Positions 1-9,230 of a DNA stretch of 64,000 bases are shown piece after piece. Location: the NCBI GenBank assembly GCA_040882505.1, contig JBBEBE010000008.1, positions 62,001 to 126,000 of the forward strand. The letters run 5' to 3'. The notes beneath the pieces are model-generated. The model did not search any database. It was not told where the DNA came from and saw only the letters and a program-made list of their open reading frames with translations. This DNA is from JBBEBE01 sp040882505 (lineage in GTDB: Bacteria; Bacteroidota; Rhodothermia; Balneolales; Balneolaceae). How positions within the stretch are numbered: position 1 is the stretch's first letter; each line of letters starts with the position of its first letter. Position numbers and translations under genes: made by a program.

Positions 1-953
1 ATGAAGGAGATGTGGACAAGTGGCTCACTTTCGCCAATTCGCTACGACTTCGCTTGGCCATGAGAATCAGTTATGTCGAGCCCGATATGGCCGAAGAGGA
101 GGCAGAGAAAGCGGTGCTGGATGGCGTAATGATGGATAACTCGGACAACGCCATGGTGCTGACGACCCAGAACTCCCTGCAACCACTCGGAGTGATCAGT
201 AGCTGGGGTGAGTTCCGGATGAGCGCGGCCATGGAGAGCACGATGGAGGGATTTGAAGATCCCAGGCTTCCTGAATATTGGGACGAAATTGAAGGTGGCG
301 GCTTCGAGGGGTTGCGAAACGGACTTCCGAGAACGGACAAGGGACCTCACTTGAATACCGCACACTCCAATATGCATACGAAGTGGCGAACACCGGCGGC
401 TGGTGGGGAGAACCTTCCCATTCGCGTGATGGCCGCAGCCGAGGTCTATTTCCTTCGTGCAGAAGGGGCACTGCGTGGATGGGAGATGGACGGGAATGCC
501 CAGGATCTCTATGAGGAGGGGATTCGAATGTCCATGTCCGAGGAGCGAAACGGAATCCCGAGTAATGAGATTGAGGCCTACATCACGAGCGGAGCGACTC
601 CAATGGCACTCGACGATCAGTGGAATACACCGGCCATGTCGGATATTACTGTTCAATACGATGCAGGTGGTTCCATGGAACACCGGCTTGAGCAGATCAT
701 CACGCAGAAGTGGTTGGCACTCTACCCGGACGGGATGGAAGCGTGGGCAGAACGTCGCCGGACCGGCTATCCAAAAGGGTATCCGATAATCGAGTCGCTC
801 AATCTGGATCTGGAGGAAGACGATCTCTTCCGTCGCATGAAATTCGTGATCGGGGAGTACAACAATAACACCGCAGAAGTGGAGGCAGCCGTTCAACTAC
901 TGGATGGCCCCGACAGCAACGCCACGCGATTGTGGTGGGATGCAAAGCTGTAA
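1..953 (+). CDS. SusD/RagB-family outer membrane nutrient-binding lipoprotein, C-terminal part (5' truncated)
   Basis: This is the C-terminal ~317 residues of a SusD/RagB protein; the frame is open to the left edge, so its start and lipobox lie outside the window. The entry sequence (GDVDKW.FANSLRLRLAMRIS) is the conserved helix that follows the SusD TPR-like core. Near the end, LEQIITQKWLALYPDGMEAWAERRRTGYP is the usual C-terminal SusD signature. In this family the protein sits on the cell surface and caps a TonB-dependent SusC porin, delivering glycans or other oligomers. The SusC partner would be expected upstream and is not visible. The in-frame GTG at 12 is internal, not a real start. 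The substrate is unknown. Confidence 0.9.
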   Translation, partial: EGDVDKWLTFANSLRLRLAMRISYVEPDMAEEEAEKAVLDGVMMDNSDNAMVLTTQNSLQPLGVISSWGEFRMSAAMESTMEGFEDPRLPEYWDEIEGGGFEGLRNGLPRTDKGPHLNTAHSNMHTKWRTPAAGGENLPIRVMAAAEVYFLRAEGALRGWEMDGNAQDLYEEGIRMSMSEERNGIPSNEIEAYITSGATPMALDDQWNTPAMSDITVQYDAGGSMEHRLEQIITQKWLALYPDGMEAWAERRRTGYPKGYPIIESLNLDLEEDDLFRRMKFVIGEYNNNTAEVEAAVQLLDGPDSNATRLWWDAKL

Positions 954-1048
954 TTTCGTATTTCTATTGAGATACTCGTTTGGTCGGATTCCCCCGCTAC
1001 GTCCAATGGGGATTCCGACCTTTATCTTTCAATCCAAGACAACCTGAT

Positions 1049-2329
1049 ATGATGCATTCGATTGTTGAACCGATTGTAAAACGAATCGGCCTGGTTCTGC
1101 TTTTGAGCCTGTTGGTTCCGGCCGTTTCGATGGCACAGAGTATTGATACGCTGTTGAAAGGGGGGCATGTCATGGACCCCAAGAATGGAATCAGTGAAGT
1201 CATGGATGTGGCGATTACCGACGGTGTGATCCATCAGGTTGCCAAAAACATTGATGAATCCGAAGCCGGACAGGTCCTCGATGTGCGTGGGCTCTATGTC
1301 ACTCCCGGGCTCATCGACCTCCATACGCATGTCTATTTCGGGACCACAGACAATCTGCAGGCGAACAGCCACGTGAGCTTGCCGGCCGATGCATTCAGTT
1401 TTCGGGCCGGTGTGACGACCATGGTGGATGCGGGATCTTCCGGGTGGAAGAGTTTTGAGCATTTTAAAGAGACGGCCATCGATCGTGCCCAGACTCGAAT
1501 TCTGGCCTTTCTCCACATCGGAAGTGTCGGGATGGTCTCCCGGTACGAGGCACAGAATGTGGATGACATGAATCCGGTGATGACGGCCTACATGATTACC
1601 CGAATGTATCCGGAGATTATCGTTGGTGTGAAATCTCCGCACTACTGGGGCGACTTTACGCAGGTCGAGATGGCTGTGGAGGCGGGGAATCTGGCCAATG
1701 TCCCTGTCATGGTCGACTTCGGGGGAACCATCCCGCCGAATCCTCCCAACTCCATCGAATCCCTGTTTATGGATTACCTGCGACCGGGAGATATCTTTAC
1801 ACACGCCTACTCCTACCAGACACGGGGGAGAGAGACGATTGTCGATGAAGATTTCATGGTCAAACCGTTTGTCTTCGATGCCCAAGAGAGAGGAATCATC
1901 TTTGATGTTGGTCACGGCGGAGGAGCCCTTTCATTTCGTCAAGCACAACCTGCGATTGAGCAAGGCTTGTTGCCCAATACGATCAGTTCCGATCTTCACA
2001 TTTACAGCATGAACAGCGGCATGAAGGATATGTCGAACCTCTTGTCAAAGTTCATGGCCATCGGGATGACGTTGGACGAGGTCATTGCGGCCTCGACGTG
2101 GCAGCCAGCCAACGTGATCCAGCGACCGGACCTGGGGCATTTGAGTGTGGGGGCCGAAGCCGATATCGCGGTGTTCAATCTCCGGGAAGGCTCTTTTGGC
2201 TTCACGGATGTTCGACGGACCAAGGTGTACGGGGATCACAAGCTCGAGGCCGAGCTTACCTTCCGAGCCGGTCGGCTTGTCTGGGACTTGAATGGTCGCA
2301 GCATGCCTTTGTGGGAAGATGCTCTCTGA
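1049..2329 (+). CDS. Secreted amidohydrolase / deacetylase-family metallohydrolase
   Basis: The protein has about 426 residues with an N-terminal signal peptide (hydrophobic LVLLLSLLVPAVSMAQ), so it probably acts in the periplasm. The amidohydrolase metal site is seen as DLHTHVYFG after the short beta-sandwich segment. The C-terminal ADIAVFNLREG strand is typical of dihydroorotase/deacetylase-like members. I chose ATG 1049 because it gives a clean signal peptide; an upstream in-frame start at 980 adds 23 residues without signal character. It lies downstream of a SusD gene and ends directly before a sugar dehydrogenase-like gene, which suggests a shared catabolic operon. The substrate (N-acyl sugar, hydantoin or other cyclic amide) cannot be read from sequence. 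Confidence 0.85.
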   Translation: MMHSIVEPIVKRIGLVLLLSLLVPAVSMAQSIDTLLKGGHVMDPKNGISEVMDVAITDGVIHQVAKNIDESEAGQVLDVRGLYVTPGLIDLHTHVYFGTTDNLQANSHVSLPADAFSFRAGVTTMVDAGSSGWKSFEHFKETAIDRAQTRILAFLHIGSVGMVSRYEAQNVDDMNPVMTAYMITRMYPEIIVGVKSPHYWGDFTQVEMAVEAGNLANVPVMVDFGGTIPPNPPNSIESLFMDYLRPGDIFTHAYSYQTRGRETIVDEDFMVKPFVFDAQERGIIFDVGHGGGALSFRQAQPAIEQGLLPNTISSDLHIYSMNSGMKDMSNLLSKFMAIGMTLDEVIAASTWQPANVIQRPDLGHLSVGAEADIAVFNLREGSFGFTDVRRTKVYGDHKLEAELTFRAGRLVWDLNGRSMPLWEDAL

Positions 2330-2330
2330 G

Positions 2331-3476
2331 ATGACACGAGTGCTCTCTGTTTCATCATTGCTGCTCCTGTGGGTGTTCTCATCGTGTGGAACACCCGGGG
2401 ACGGATCCTACTTTCCGATTCCCGAGGACGCACGGGAGGTGACAACGTCCCGTGTTCAGGAGTTTGTTGTCGATACCTTGTTTGCCGAATTGAACCGGCC
2501 TTGGGACATGGAGTTTCTGCCGGACGGGAAGGTGATTATAACCGAGCGTTCCGGACGTCTTTTGCTCGTTGAAGGCGGCGTGTTGCAAGGGGCAGTCAAT
2601 GAAAGGATTGAGCCTGGCTTGCGCGGGGTACGTGCGCATCCGGAGTTCGAGAGCAATCATCTCATCTATCTCTCTTACTATAAAGAGGACGCATCAATGG
2701 GCGAGGGCTACCACTCCATTTTGACGCGTGGCCGACTGGAGAATGACCAATTGCAGGACGAGGAGGTCATCTACACGACCGGTCCCTTTTCAGAGAGTCC
2801 GGAATGGTACGGGAATCGAATCGAATTCGATGAAGACGGATATCTCTATTTTGCGGTCGGTCAACGCGATGGAGTTGAAACAACCCAGGATCTGATGCAT
2901 CCGTCCGGTAAAACCTTTCGTCTGTTTGACGATGGCCGGATCCCGCCCGACAACCCGTTTGTGAACGACCAGGCCCTGCCTGAAATCTACACGTATGGGC
3001 ATCGCCAGCATCAAGGATTGACCCGGCATCCGGAGACCGGAGAGATCTGGTCCAACGAGCATGGAGCCAAGGGGGGCGACGAAGTGAATATCCTGACTCC
3101 CGGTGCCAATTTCGGGTGGCCTCTGGCAACCTATAGTTTGAACTACGATGACACGATTATTTCGCCTGATACCTTGCTGGAGGGTACGATTCCACCCATT
3201 CATCACTGGACGCCGTCCATCGCCCCATCCGGATTGGCGTTTACGGTGGGAGAAACCTATTCTGGCTGGAGGGAAGACATGTTTACAGGATCGCTAAAAT
3301 TCCGATATTTGATGAGAAGTCGGCTGGACGGCCACCGCATTACGGACGAGGAGATCCTTCTGGAGAATATGGGTCGTGTTCGTACCGTGAAGGTGGGCCC
3401 GGACAACTATCTCTACGTGTTGACCGAGGATACGGGACTGCTCGTTCGCTTGTTGCCGGCCTCGATTTTTCGTTGA
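2331..3476 (+). CDS. PQQ-dependent sugar dehydrogenase-like beta-propeller lipoprotein
   Basis: This resembles soluble aldose sugar dehydrogenases (YliI/Asd type). Visible blocks are RPWDMEFLPDGKVIITERSGRL near the start, YGHRQHQGL in the middle, and WSNEHGAKGGDEVNIL followed by GANFGWPLATY, which line the PQQ/calcium site in the family. The N-terminus carries a lipobox-like LWVFSSC after a short hydrophobic run, suggesting a lipid-anchored periplasmic or outer membrane enzyme. The chosen ATG follows the upstream stop by one base; an ATG at 2319 overlapping the upstream gene is an alternative. It probably oxidises an aldose to a lactone, which fits the GntP-type permease two genes downstream. 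Confidence 0.85.
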   Translation: MTRVLSVSSLLLLWVFSSCGTPGDGSYFPIPEDAREVTTSRVQEFVVDTLFAELNRPWDMEFLPDGKVIITERSGRLLLVEGGVLQGAVNERIEPGLRGVRAHPEFESNHLIYLSYYKEDASMGEGYHSILTRGRLENDQLQDEEVIYTTGPFSESPEWYGNRIEFDEDGYLYFAVGQRDGVETTQDLMHPSGKTFRLFDDGRIPPDNPFVNDQALPEIYTYGHRQHQGLTRHPETGEIWSNEHGAKGGDEVNILTPGANFGWPLATYSLNYDDTIISPDTLLEGTIPPIHHWTPSIAPSGLAFTVGETYSGWREDMFTGSLKFRYLMRSRLDGHRITDEEILLENMGRVRTVKVGPDNYLYVLTEDTGLLVRLLPASIFR

Positions 3477-3531
3477 TTTCGGGAGTATAATACCGTGAAC
3501 GACCAGGCCCGTGAACGCTAGTCCCAACATC

Positions 3532-4254
3532 ATGCATCTCATTCGAATTGGTTTCATCGGGTTGTTTCTGCTTCTGCTCAGCATTCCTGCGATCGCACAG
3601 GATCGTAATGATCAACCACTCATCGTGCCCCATGTAGTAGATTTCGAGCTCACCGGTGACGGGCAACAGTCTGCTTGGCAAGAGATCGAATGGGCACACC
3701 TTGCACAAAACGACAATTTTGAAAAGAGCCAGGGACTGGAGTCCAGATTCAAACTGGCCTACTCGGATCACGGGATCTACGTTCTGTTCGAAAATACGGA
3801 TCGCATACTGAGCGCCACCATCGAAGCGGATTTCAAGCGCATCTGGAGAGAAGATGTGGTCGAGCTTTTTTTCTGGCCGGATGAAGACGTCCGATCTTAT
3901 TTCGAGTATGAACTCTCCCCGCTCAATTATGAACTCGTACTGCTTATCCTGGAAGGTGGAGGGAGCTGGATTCCTTTCGGATATCACGGCAGCAACCGGG
4001 CCACGCGGCACCTCACCTCCGTCACAGGTGGCGAAAAGATTAGTGGAGGATCCATTACCGGCTGGATGGCCGAGTTTTTCATTCCGTATGCGTTGATGGG
4101 GAATCTTCTGGATGAACCCCCGTCGTCCGGGGATGAGTGGCGGGCCAACTTTTATCGGATCGATTATGACGACGGCCAGACTCATTTTGCCTGGCAACCC
4201 GTAGAGCGAAGCTACCATGAACTCGACCGCTATGGCACAATCCGATTCGAATAG
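3532..4254 (+). CDS. Secreted carbohydrate-binding family 9-like protein
   Basis: About 240 residues with a signal peptide (IGFIGLFLLLLSIPAIAQ). The rest looks like a CBM9-like beta-sandwich. It has an early DGQQSAWQEIEWAHL segment, then FKLAYSDHGIYVLFENTD, then WREDVVELFFWPDEDVRSYFEYELSP, the pattern seen in proteins annotated as carbohydrate-binding family 9-like. It contains no catalytic motif I recognise. It follows the sugar dehydrogenase-like gene and ends nine bases before the GntP permease, so co-transcription is likely. A GTG at 3511 would add seven residues before the signal peptide; ATG 3532 is preferred. Ligand unknown. Confidence 0.7.
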   Translation: MHLIRIGFIGLFLLLLSIPAIAQDRNDQPLIVPHVVDFELTGDGQQSAWQEIEWAHLAQNDNFEKSQGLESRFKLAYSDHGIYVLFENTDRILSATIEADFKRIWREDVVELFFWPDEDVRSYFEYELSPLNYELVLLILEGGGSWIPFGYHGSNRATRHLTSVTGGEKISGGSITGWMAEFFIPYALMGNLLDEPPSSGDEWRANFYRIDYDDGQTHFAWQPVERSYHELDRYGTIRFE

Positions 4255-4263
4255 GGACGTACT

Positions 4264-5601
4264 ATGATCTTTCTCTGGCTCCTGATTGTCGTTCTGCTCA
4301 TTGTGCTGCTTACGGGTCGTTGGGGCATTCATCCATTTATCACCCTCATCCTGGGCTCGATCGCGATGGGATTTATCGGTGGATTAACCCCCTCCATGCT
4401 CGTGAACGCCATTGGCTCCGGATTCGGCTCCACGCTGTCGAGTATCGGTATCGTGATCGCCGCAGGCGCCATGATCGGCGAGTATCTGGATCGCAGTGGC
4501 GGGGCGGTCGTGGTCGCCAATCGGATCCTCTCCGTTGTCGGAGAGAAATACGCTGCCCTCTCCATGAGCCTGACCGGGTTTATTGTCTCCATTCCGGTCT
4601 TCTGTGACACCGGATTCATTGTGCTCAACTCCATCAAGGAGGCGATTGCCAAACGAACCGGTCACTCCCTGACGGCCCTCTCGATCGCGCTGGCGACCGG
4701 GCTCTATACCACGCACGTATTCATTCCGCCCACGCCCGGCCCGATTGCCGCGGCAGCGACCCTGGAGGCGGATCTTGGATGGGTGTTGGGGCTTGGTTTC
4801 GTGGTATCCATCCCGGTCATGTTCGTCGGATTGATCTGGGCGATCAAAGGGTGCGCGAGGTTCGAGACTCTTGCCGGCGGGAATCACGGGGGAGAGGATC
4901 GGGCCGAACCGGTTCGACCCGATGTGACAGCCCCCGCCTTTCGAATGGCCATCTCGCCCATTCTGGTACCCATTCTGCTCATCGCCCTGAACACCATAGC
5001 GTCCTATCCAACTTATCCGTTAGGCGAGGGGACCCTGTTTACTGTGCTCACATTTCTTGGAGAACCCATCATTGCGCTCCTCATCGGTGTGGCCATTGCG
5101 TTTGCGATGGTGAGGGAGTGGGGGAGAGACATCCACGCCCACTGGATGGAGAGTGCCCTGAAAAAAGCGGGCGTGATTATCCTGATCACCGGCGCAGGGG
5201 GGAGTTTCGGGTTCATCCTTCGAGAGACCGAACTGGCCGATGTGGTCTCGCAGTTTGCTCTTTTGTCCGGGTTGGGGGTGTTGCTTCCCTACCTGGTAGC
5301 TGCTTTCCTGAAAACCGCGCAGGGGTCTTCCACGGTGGCCATCATCACGGCTGCGGCCATCACGGCACCTCTGATGGGTGCATTGGGACTGGACAGTGTG
5401 ATCGGGAAGGCGTTGGTCGTTTTGGCCATTGGAGCCGGGTCCCTGACCATCTCGCACATCAACGACAGCTACTTCTGGGTGGTAGCCAAATTCTCCAACA
5501 TGGATACGACCACGGCCCTCAAAACCCATTCTGTAGCAACCCTCTTGATGGGGCTCACCGGCTTGGTCACGGTTCAGCTACTGGCGTGGGTGCTTCTTTG
5601 A
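4264..5601 (+). CDS. GntP-family permease (gluconate:H+ symporter type)
   Basis: A 445-residue polytopic inner membrane protein, the normal length for the GntP family. It has around a dozen hydrophobic segments. Family-typical blocks include IPVFCDTGFIVLNSIKEAIAKRTG, THVFIPPTPGPIAAA and the C-terminal KTAQGSSTVAIITAAA followed by SHINDSYFWVV. GntP permeases import gluconate or related sugar acids with protons. Its position downstream of an aldose dehydrogenase-like enzyme is consistent with uptake of the oxidised product. This is an inference from the neighbourhood; some GntP members take other hydroxy acids. Confidence 0.9.
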   Translation: MIFLWLLIVVLLIVLLTGRWGIHPFITLILGSIAMGFIGGLTPSMLVNAIGSGFGSTLSSIGIVIAAGAMIGEYLDRSGGAVVVANRILSVVGEKYAALSMSLTGFIVSIPVFCDTGFIVLNSIKEAIAKRTGHSLTALSIALATGLYTTHVFIPPTPGPIAAAATLEADLGWVLGLGFVVSIPVMFVGLIWAIKGCARFETLAGGNHGGEDRAEPVRPDVTAPAFRMAISPILVPILLIALNTIASYPTYPLGEGTLFTVLTFLGEPIIALLIGVAIAFAMVREWGRDIHAHWMESALKKAGVIILITGAGGSFGFILRETELADVVSQFALLSGLGVLLPYLVAAFLKTAQGSSTVAIITAAAITAPLMGALGLDSVIGKALVVLAIGAGSLTISHINDSYFWVVAKFSNMDTTTALKTHSVATLLMGLTGLVTVQLLAWVLL

Positions 5602-5681
5602 ACCAACCTGAATGACCGTTTGTTTCATTGGTGGCGGGCTGAACCGAATTGGGTATTTTCCTGTGCTCAAGACTCGACGGG

Positions 5682-6365
5682 TCAGGAGGTGAGCACGTTG
5701 TGAAGCATCAGCAGGTCAGGTTCGGTGTAAGTAGTCTGGGGAATAAGCGGGTAGGGCGACTGTCCCGACCGCTGAATAAAGGCCGTCTGCATGCCTGCAG
5801 CCATGGCTCCAGCAACGTCCCAAGCGTGAGCGGCAATGAAAAGACAGTTCTTGGGTTGGGTGTTCATCTGCTTGGCCGCCCACAAATAGACCTTTCGATG
5901 CGGTTTGTACAGTTTGAGCGATTCGACGCTCAGGATTTGCTCAAAACAGGAGTCAATCCCTGCAAATGTCAGTTGGGTATGCAGAGCGTTGGACGAGGAG
6001 TTGGACAGCGCGACCATCCGGTAGCCGAACGTAGCGAATGCTTCCAGCGCGTCCGGAACTTCTTTGTGGGGTGGCGACTGGCGAAACAGGCTCATCGTTT
6101 CCATCGCATCCTCTTCGGAGAGGGGGAGATCTCGCTCGCTGGCGAGCATGCGAAGGCAGGCCGCCCCGATCCGGTCAAAATCGTGATACGACTCTGTGGC
6201 GGAGTCTACCAGGGAGTAGTGCAGGGTTCGTTCGAACCAGAGTCGGACCGCGTCGTCATCTCCATTCAGGGCCGTTTTGACAGCGACCTTCAAGTCGCGA
6301 AGGTCCAATAACGTTTCGTTTACGTCGAAGATTAACAGCGGGATGCGGAGTTTCAAGGAGTTCAT
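5682..6365 (-). CDS. Haloacid dehalogenase type II-like HAD hydrolase
   Basis: A 227-residue HAD-superfamily protein. The nucleophile motif FDVNETLLDL lies near the N-terminus, motif II is MVALSNSS, and a GAMAAGMQTAFI segment is the C-terminal acid/loop region typical of type II 2-haloacid dehalogenases. I used ATG 6365 because it places the first strand (RIPLLIFDVNETLL) at the N-terminus; the open frame extends further upstream without HAD similarity. It is convergent with gntP. Actual substrate may be a haloacid or a phosphorylated metabolite; many annotated members are untested. Confidence 0.85.
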   Translation of the reverse strand: MNSLKLRIPLLIFDVNETLLDLRDLKVAVKTALNGDDDAVRLWFERTLHYSLVDSATESYHDFDRIGAACLRMLASERDLPLSEEDAMETMSLFRQSPPHKEVPDALEAFATFGYRMVALSNSSSNALHTQLTFAGIDSCFEQILSVESLKLYKPHRKVYLWAAKQMNTQPKNCLFIAAHAWDVAGAMAAGMQTAFIQRSGQSPYPLIPQTTYTEPDLLMLHNVLTS

Positions 6366-6531
6366 AAGGGTATGCGTGCAGTCATGAGACCCGGTTGTTG
6401 CGTGGTGCCTACCACGAAACCGAATTGGCCCAAAATTCCGGTTCGGCATCCTGGGTTCCGGTGGCACCACCGGGAACAATATACATCCAGGTATTGGAAC
6501 TGGACGGGTCGGTCAGCGTCCAGTTGATGTT

Positions 6532-7971
6532 CTATCGAATCGGAATCATGTTTCGATAGGTGTAGAGGATCTCTGTCCCGTCCAGAGAGAAAACGGGTTG
6601 GAGTTGGCTGTGATCCGGCCAGTTCTCATTGCGATGCCGGTTCTGCCCGTCCAGATCCATCAAATACATGCGGGACAGTGTTGCCGGGGAGCCATCGGCG
6701 AAGAGGATGCCGTCACCTCTCGGGTGCCAGTCAGGATCCGTTCCAGTGGTTCCACTCTCTGAAAGTTGGCCGGGATGGTCTCCATCAGCTTCGACCGCCC
6801 AGATCGTGGATGTACTTCCGTCCCGGAGCGTAAAGAGAATATGGCTTCCATCCGGCGACCAGGCCGGGCTGGCCGCGCTCCCTTGGGAGGGTGCATGGAC
6901 CAGGGAGGTGTTGCCCTGCAGATCGGTCTCGTAAATTTCGCCATTCAAGACAAAGAGGATTCGCTCTTCCTTTGGGCTCCAGGTGGGCGAGAATCCCTCC
7001 ACACCCAACGACTCTTGGTTGCCTCCGTCGGCATCCATCACCCAGAGATAATAGGCGCCGTCGTCCCGGTCCCGGTCCGAGGCGAAGACGATCTGTTCGC
7101 GATCCGGCGACCAGTCCGGCTGCAGGTCCCATCCGGTGTCGTCGGTGAGTTTCTCTCTGTTGTTCCCGTTGGAGTCGGCGATCCAGATATCGAAGGGGAT
7201 ATCGCATCCGGTTCCCTGAGAGCAGGCTTCCCGATACTGATAGGTCATTTGCCCATCCTCGGGGTCGGTGAAGCTGGAGGCAAGTTCCCATTCGAGATTC
7301 GAGGTTTCACCCAGGACCAATCGTGAACGAAGCGGGGCTTGCAGGTTTTCATGCGAAATCGTGAGCTGAACGGGCCCTTTGAGGTCAGAGAGTTCAAAGG
7401 CTCCCGAGGCGTCGCTGGTGGTCTCGATCGGGGTTTCGTCGTTGGTGCGAATGACGGCCCCTTCAACAGGTGTGGAGCTGCCCTGCTCCAGAATCGTTCC
7501 CGAGACCGTGTAGGCCGTGGGTCCCGGATCGGTGGGCGAGTCGCTACCGGTTCCGCCCGAATCATCTGCCGGCTCCACCGTGATCTCCGGACCATTTTCT
7601 TCGACATCTCCCACGACGACACGCAGCGTTCCACTTTCAGTCCCCTCTGGAACGTTGACCACCAGTTCGCTGCTGCTCGCCTCCTCAATCACCAACTCCT
7701 GGTCATCGATATAGACGGTGGTCTCTGCGTCATTGGACACCAACTCCTCTCCTTCAATGGTAAGGGTGGCACCCTCCTGAACCGTCGTGGGTTCGACGCC
7801 GGAGACAACCAGTTCCGGAGTCTCCTCGCCACCCCCATCATTCGGGGTCCCGCCTCCGTCGTTGTTGCCGGATCCCGAGTCGATTCCGGGAGCGGAGGGG
7901 GTTTCGCTGCAGGAGATGGTAAGCAGAAGCAGGAAAGGCAGTATGGCAAGTATCGGTCGAATCGTTGTCAT
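6532..7971 (-). CDS. Cell-surface lipoprotein with IPT/TIG, carboxypeptidase-regulatory and TolB-like beta-propeller domains
   Basis: 479 residues. The signal peptide ends in a lipobox (LLTISC). A Gly/Asp/Asn-rich linker follows, then an IPT/TIG domain (GVEPTTVQEGATLTIEGEEL...VYIDDQELVIE). Next is a carboxypeptidase regulatory-like beta-sandwich (YTVSGTILEQGSSTPVEGAVIRTND). The C-terminal half is a TolB/WD40-like propeller with repeated units such as DLQPDWSPDREQIVFASDRD and ASPAWSPDGSHILFT. The domain mix suggests an outer-surface or periplasmic binding protein rather than an enzyme. It stands alone between HAD and caxA-type genes; no partner is evident and the function is unknown. Confidence 0.8.
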   Translation of the reverse strand: MTTIRPILAILPFLLLLTISCSETPSAPGIDSGSGNNDGGGTPNDGGGEETPELVVSGVEPTTVQEGATLTIEGEELVSNDAETTVYIDDQELVIEEASSSELVVNVPEGTESGTLRVVVGDVEENGPEITVEPADDSGGTGSDSPTDPGPTAYTVSGTILEQGSSTPVEGAVIRTNDETPIETTSDASGAFELSDLKGPVQLTISHENLQAPLRSRLVLGETSNLEWELASSFTDPEDGQMTYQYREACSQGTGCDIPFDIWIADSNGNNREKLTDDTGWDLQPDWSPDREQIVFASDRDRDDGAYYLWVMDADGGNQESLGVEGFSPTWSPKEERILFVLNGEIYETDLQGNTSLVHAPSQGSAASPAWSPDGSHILFTLRDGSTSTIWAVEADGDHPGQLSESGTTGTDPDWHPRGDGILFADGSPATLSRMYLMDLDGQNRHRNENWPDHSQLQPVFSLDGTEILYTYRNMIPIR

Positions 7972-8110
7972 GAGTCTCTACGTTTCTGTGTGGACAGGTT
8001 GTCGCTTCCAAATGCGACCCGGCCTATTCGAAAGAGTCGAAATCGTTCGTATACTATTGCACGTTGGGTAGTGAACCTACGAAACCTGCAACGAAAAGGG
8101 TAGGAGACGG

Positions 8111-9064
8111 ATGGCGACATGGATACTGCCGGTCGCGGCGTTGGGAATCGGGTGGGTCCTGTTGGTTTGGAGTGCCAATAAATTTGTGACCGGAGCAGCG
8201 ACCCTGGCCGAACGGTGGCGCCTGTCTCCACTGGTGATCGGGATGGTGGTGGTCGGGTTTGGTACATCGGCTCCGGAGCTGCTGGTCTCTTCAATCGCCT
8301 CCTGGCAGGGCGCATCCGGCATCGCGCTGGGCAATGTGGTCGGGTCCAACATTTTGAATATTACGCTGATTTTGGCGCTGGCGATGCTTCTTTCTCCCCT
8401 GAAGGTGGATACCTCTCTGAATCGGGTTCAACTCCCTCTCTTGTTAGGTATAACTGTGATTGTATGGGGTCTCGGGTGGGATGGAACACTCTCCCGACTG
8501 GAGGCCGGCGGCGGGCTGCTTCTTTTTACCATCTGGGTGGGCCGGGCCATTCTCGGTTCACGAACGAGCCATGATCCGGCAGCGGAGGGCATCGTCACTC
8601 CCGATCATTCACCTTCTCATCCGGCCTGGAGTACCCTGTTGGGTCTCGTGGTTTTGCTGATCGGTTCGCGATTTCTGGTCTGGGGTGCGGTGGATCTGGC
8701 GCGATCGGCCGGGTTGTCCGAGCTGGTGATCGGTCTCACGCTGGTCGGTCTGGGCACATCGCTTCCCGAACTGGCATCGGCAATCGTATCTGCTCGTCGG
8801 GGACAGTCTGAACTGGTTTTGGGAAATATTGTTGGATCCAACCTATTCAACCTGTTGGCGGTGGGGTCGGTGGCCGGTTTGATCCGTCCGCTGGAGACAT
8901 CCGGGGACCTTCTGTTTCGGGATCTTCCGGTCTCTTTGGGTGTGACTCTCCTGCTCATGCTCTTTGCCGGGGGGCGTGCGTGGAGGGGAGAGCTCCAACG
9001 GTGGGAGGGAGGTGTTCTTCTCTGTGTCTATTTGGCCTATACTCTCTGGCTTTTTCTCGGCTGA
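8111..9064 (+). CDS. CaxA-type Na+/Ca2+ exchanger, copy 1
   Basis: A 317-residue inner membrane antiporter of the calcium/sodium exchanger family, with ten hydrophobic segments in two inverted halves. Each half carries the alpha-repeat signature: GFGTSAPELLVSSIAS...GIALGNVVGSNILN in the first and GLGTSLPELASAIVS...ELVLGNIVGSNLFN in the second, with the Glu and Asn residues that bind cation. A clear AGGAG lies just upstream of the ATG. A paralogue follows 166 bases later in the same orientation. Likely role is Ca2+ (or other cation) extrusion driven by Na+ or H+. Confidence 0.9.
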   Translation: MATWILPVAALGIGWVLLVWSANKFVTGAATLAERWRLSPLVIGMVVVGFGTSAPELLVSSIASWQGASGIALGNVVGSNILNITLILALAMLLSPLKVDTSLNRVQLPLLLGITVIVWGLGWDGTLSRLEAGGGLLLFTIWVGRAILGSRTSHDPAAEGIVTPDHSPSHPAWSTLLGLVVLLIGSRFLVWGAVDLARSAGLSELVIGLTLVGLGTSLPELASAIVSARRGQSELVLGNIVGSNLFNLLAVGSVAGLIRPLETSGDLLFRDLPVSLGVTLLLMLFAGGRAWRGELQRWEGGVLLCVYLAYTLWLFLG

Positions 9065-9230
9065 CCGGTGATGCTGACGGTGGGGCCTGGTTGCAGGGGT
9101 GGGGTAGACGAGTCCGGACCGGTTCAACCCGAGGAGATCCCTTTCAGAAAGCTGTTTCGGAACACCGAATGAATCGAATAGATATTTTGACTAAACTTGG
9201 GCGCACACTCCAACCCAAGTTGATCATTGT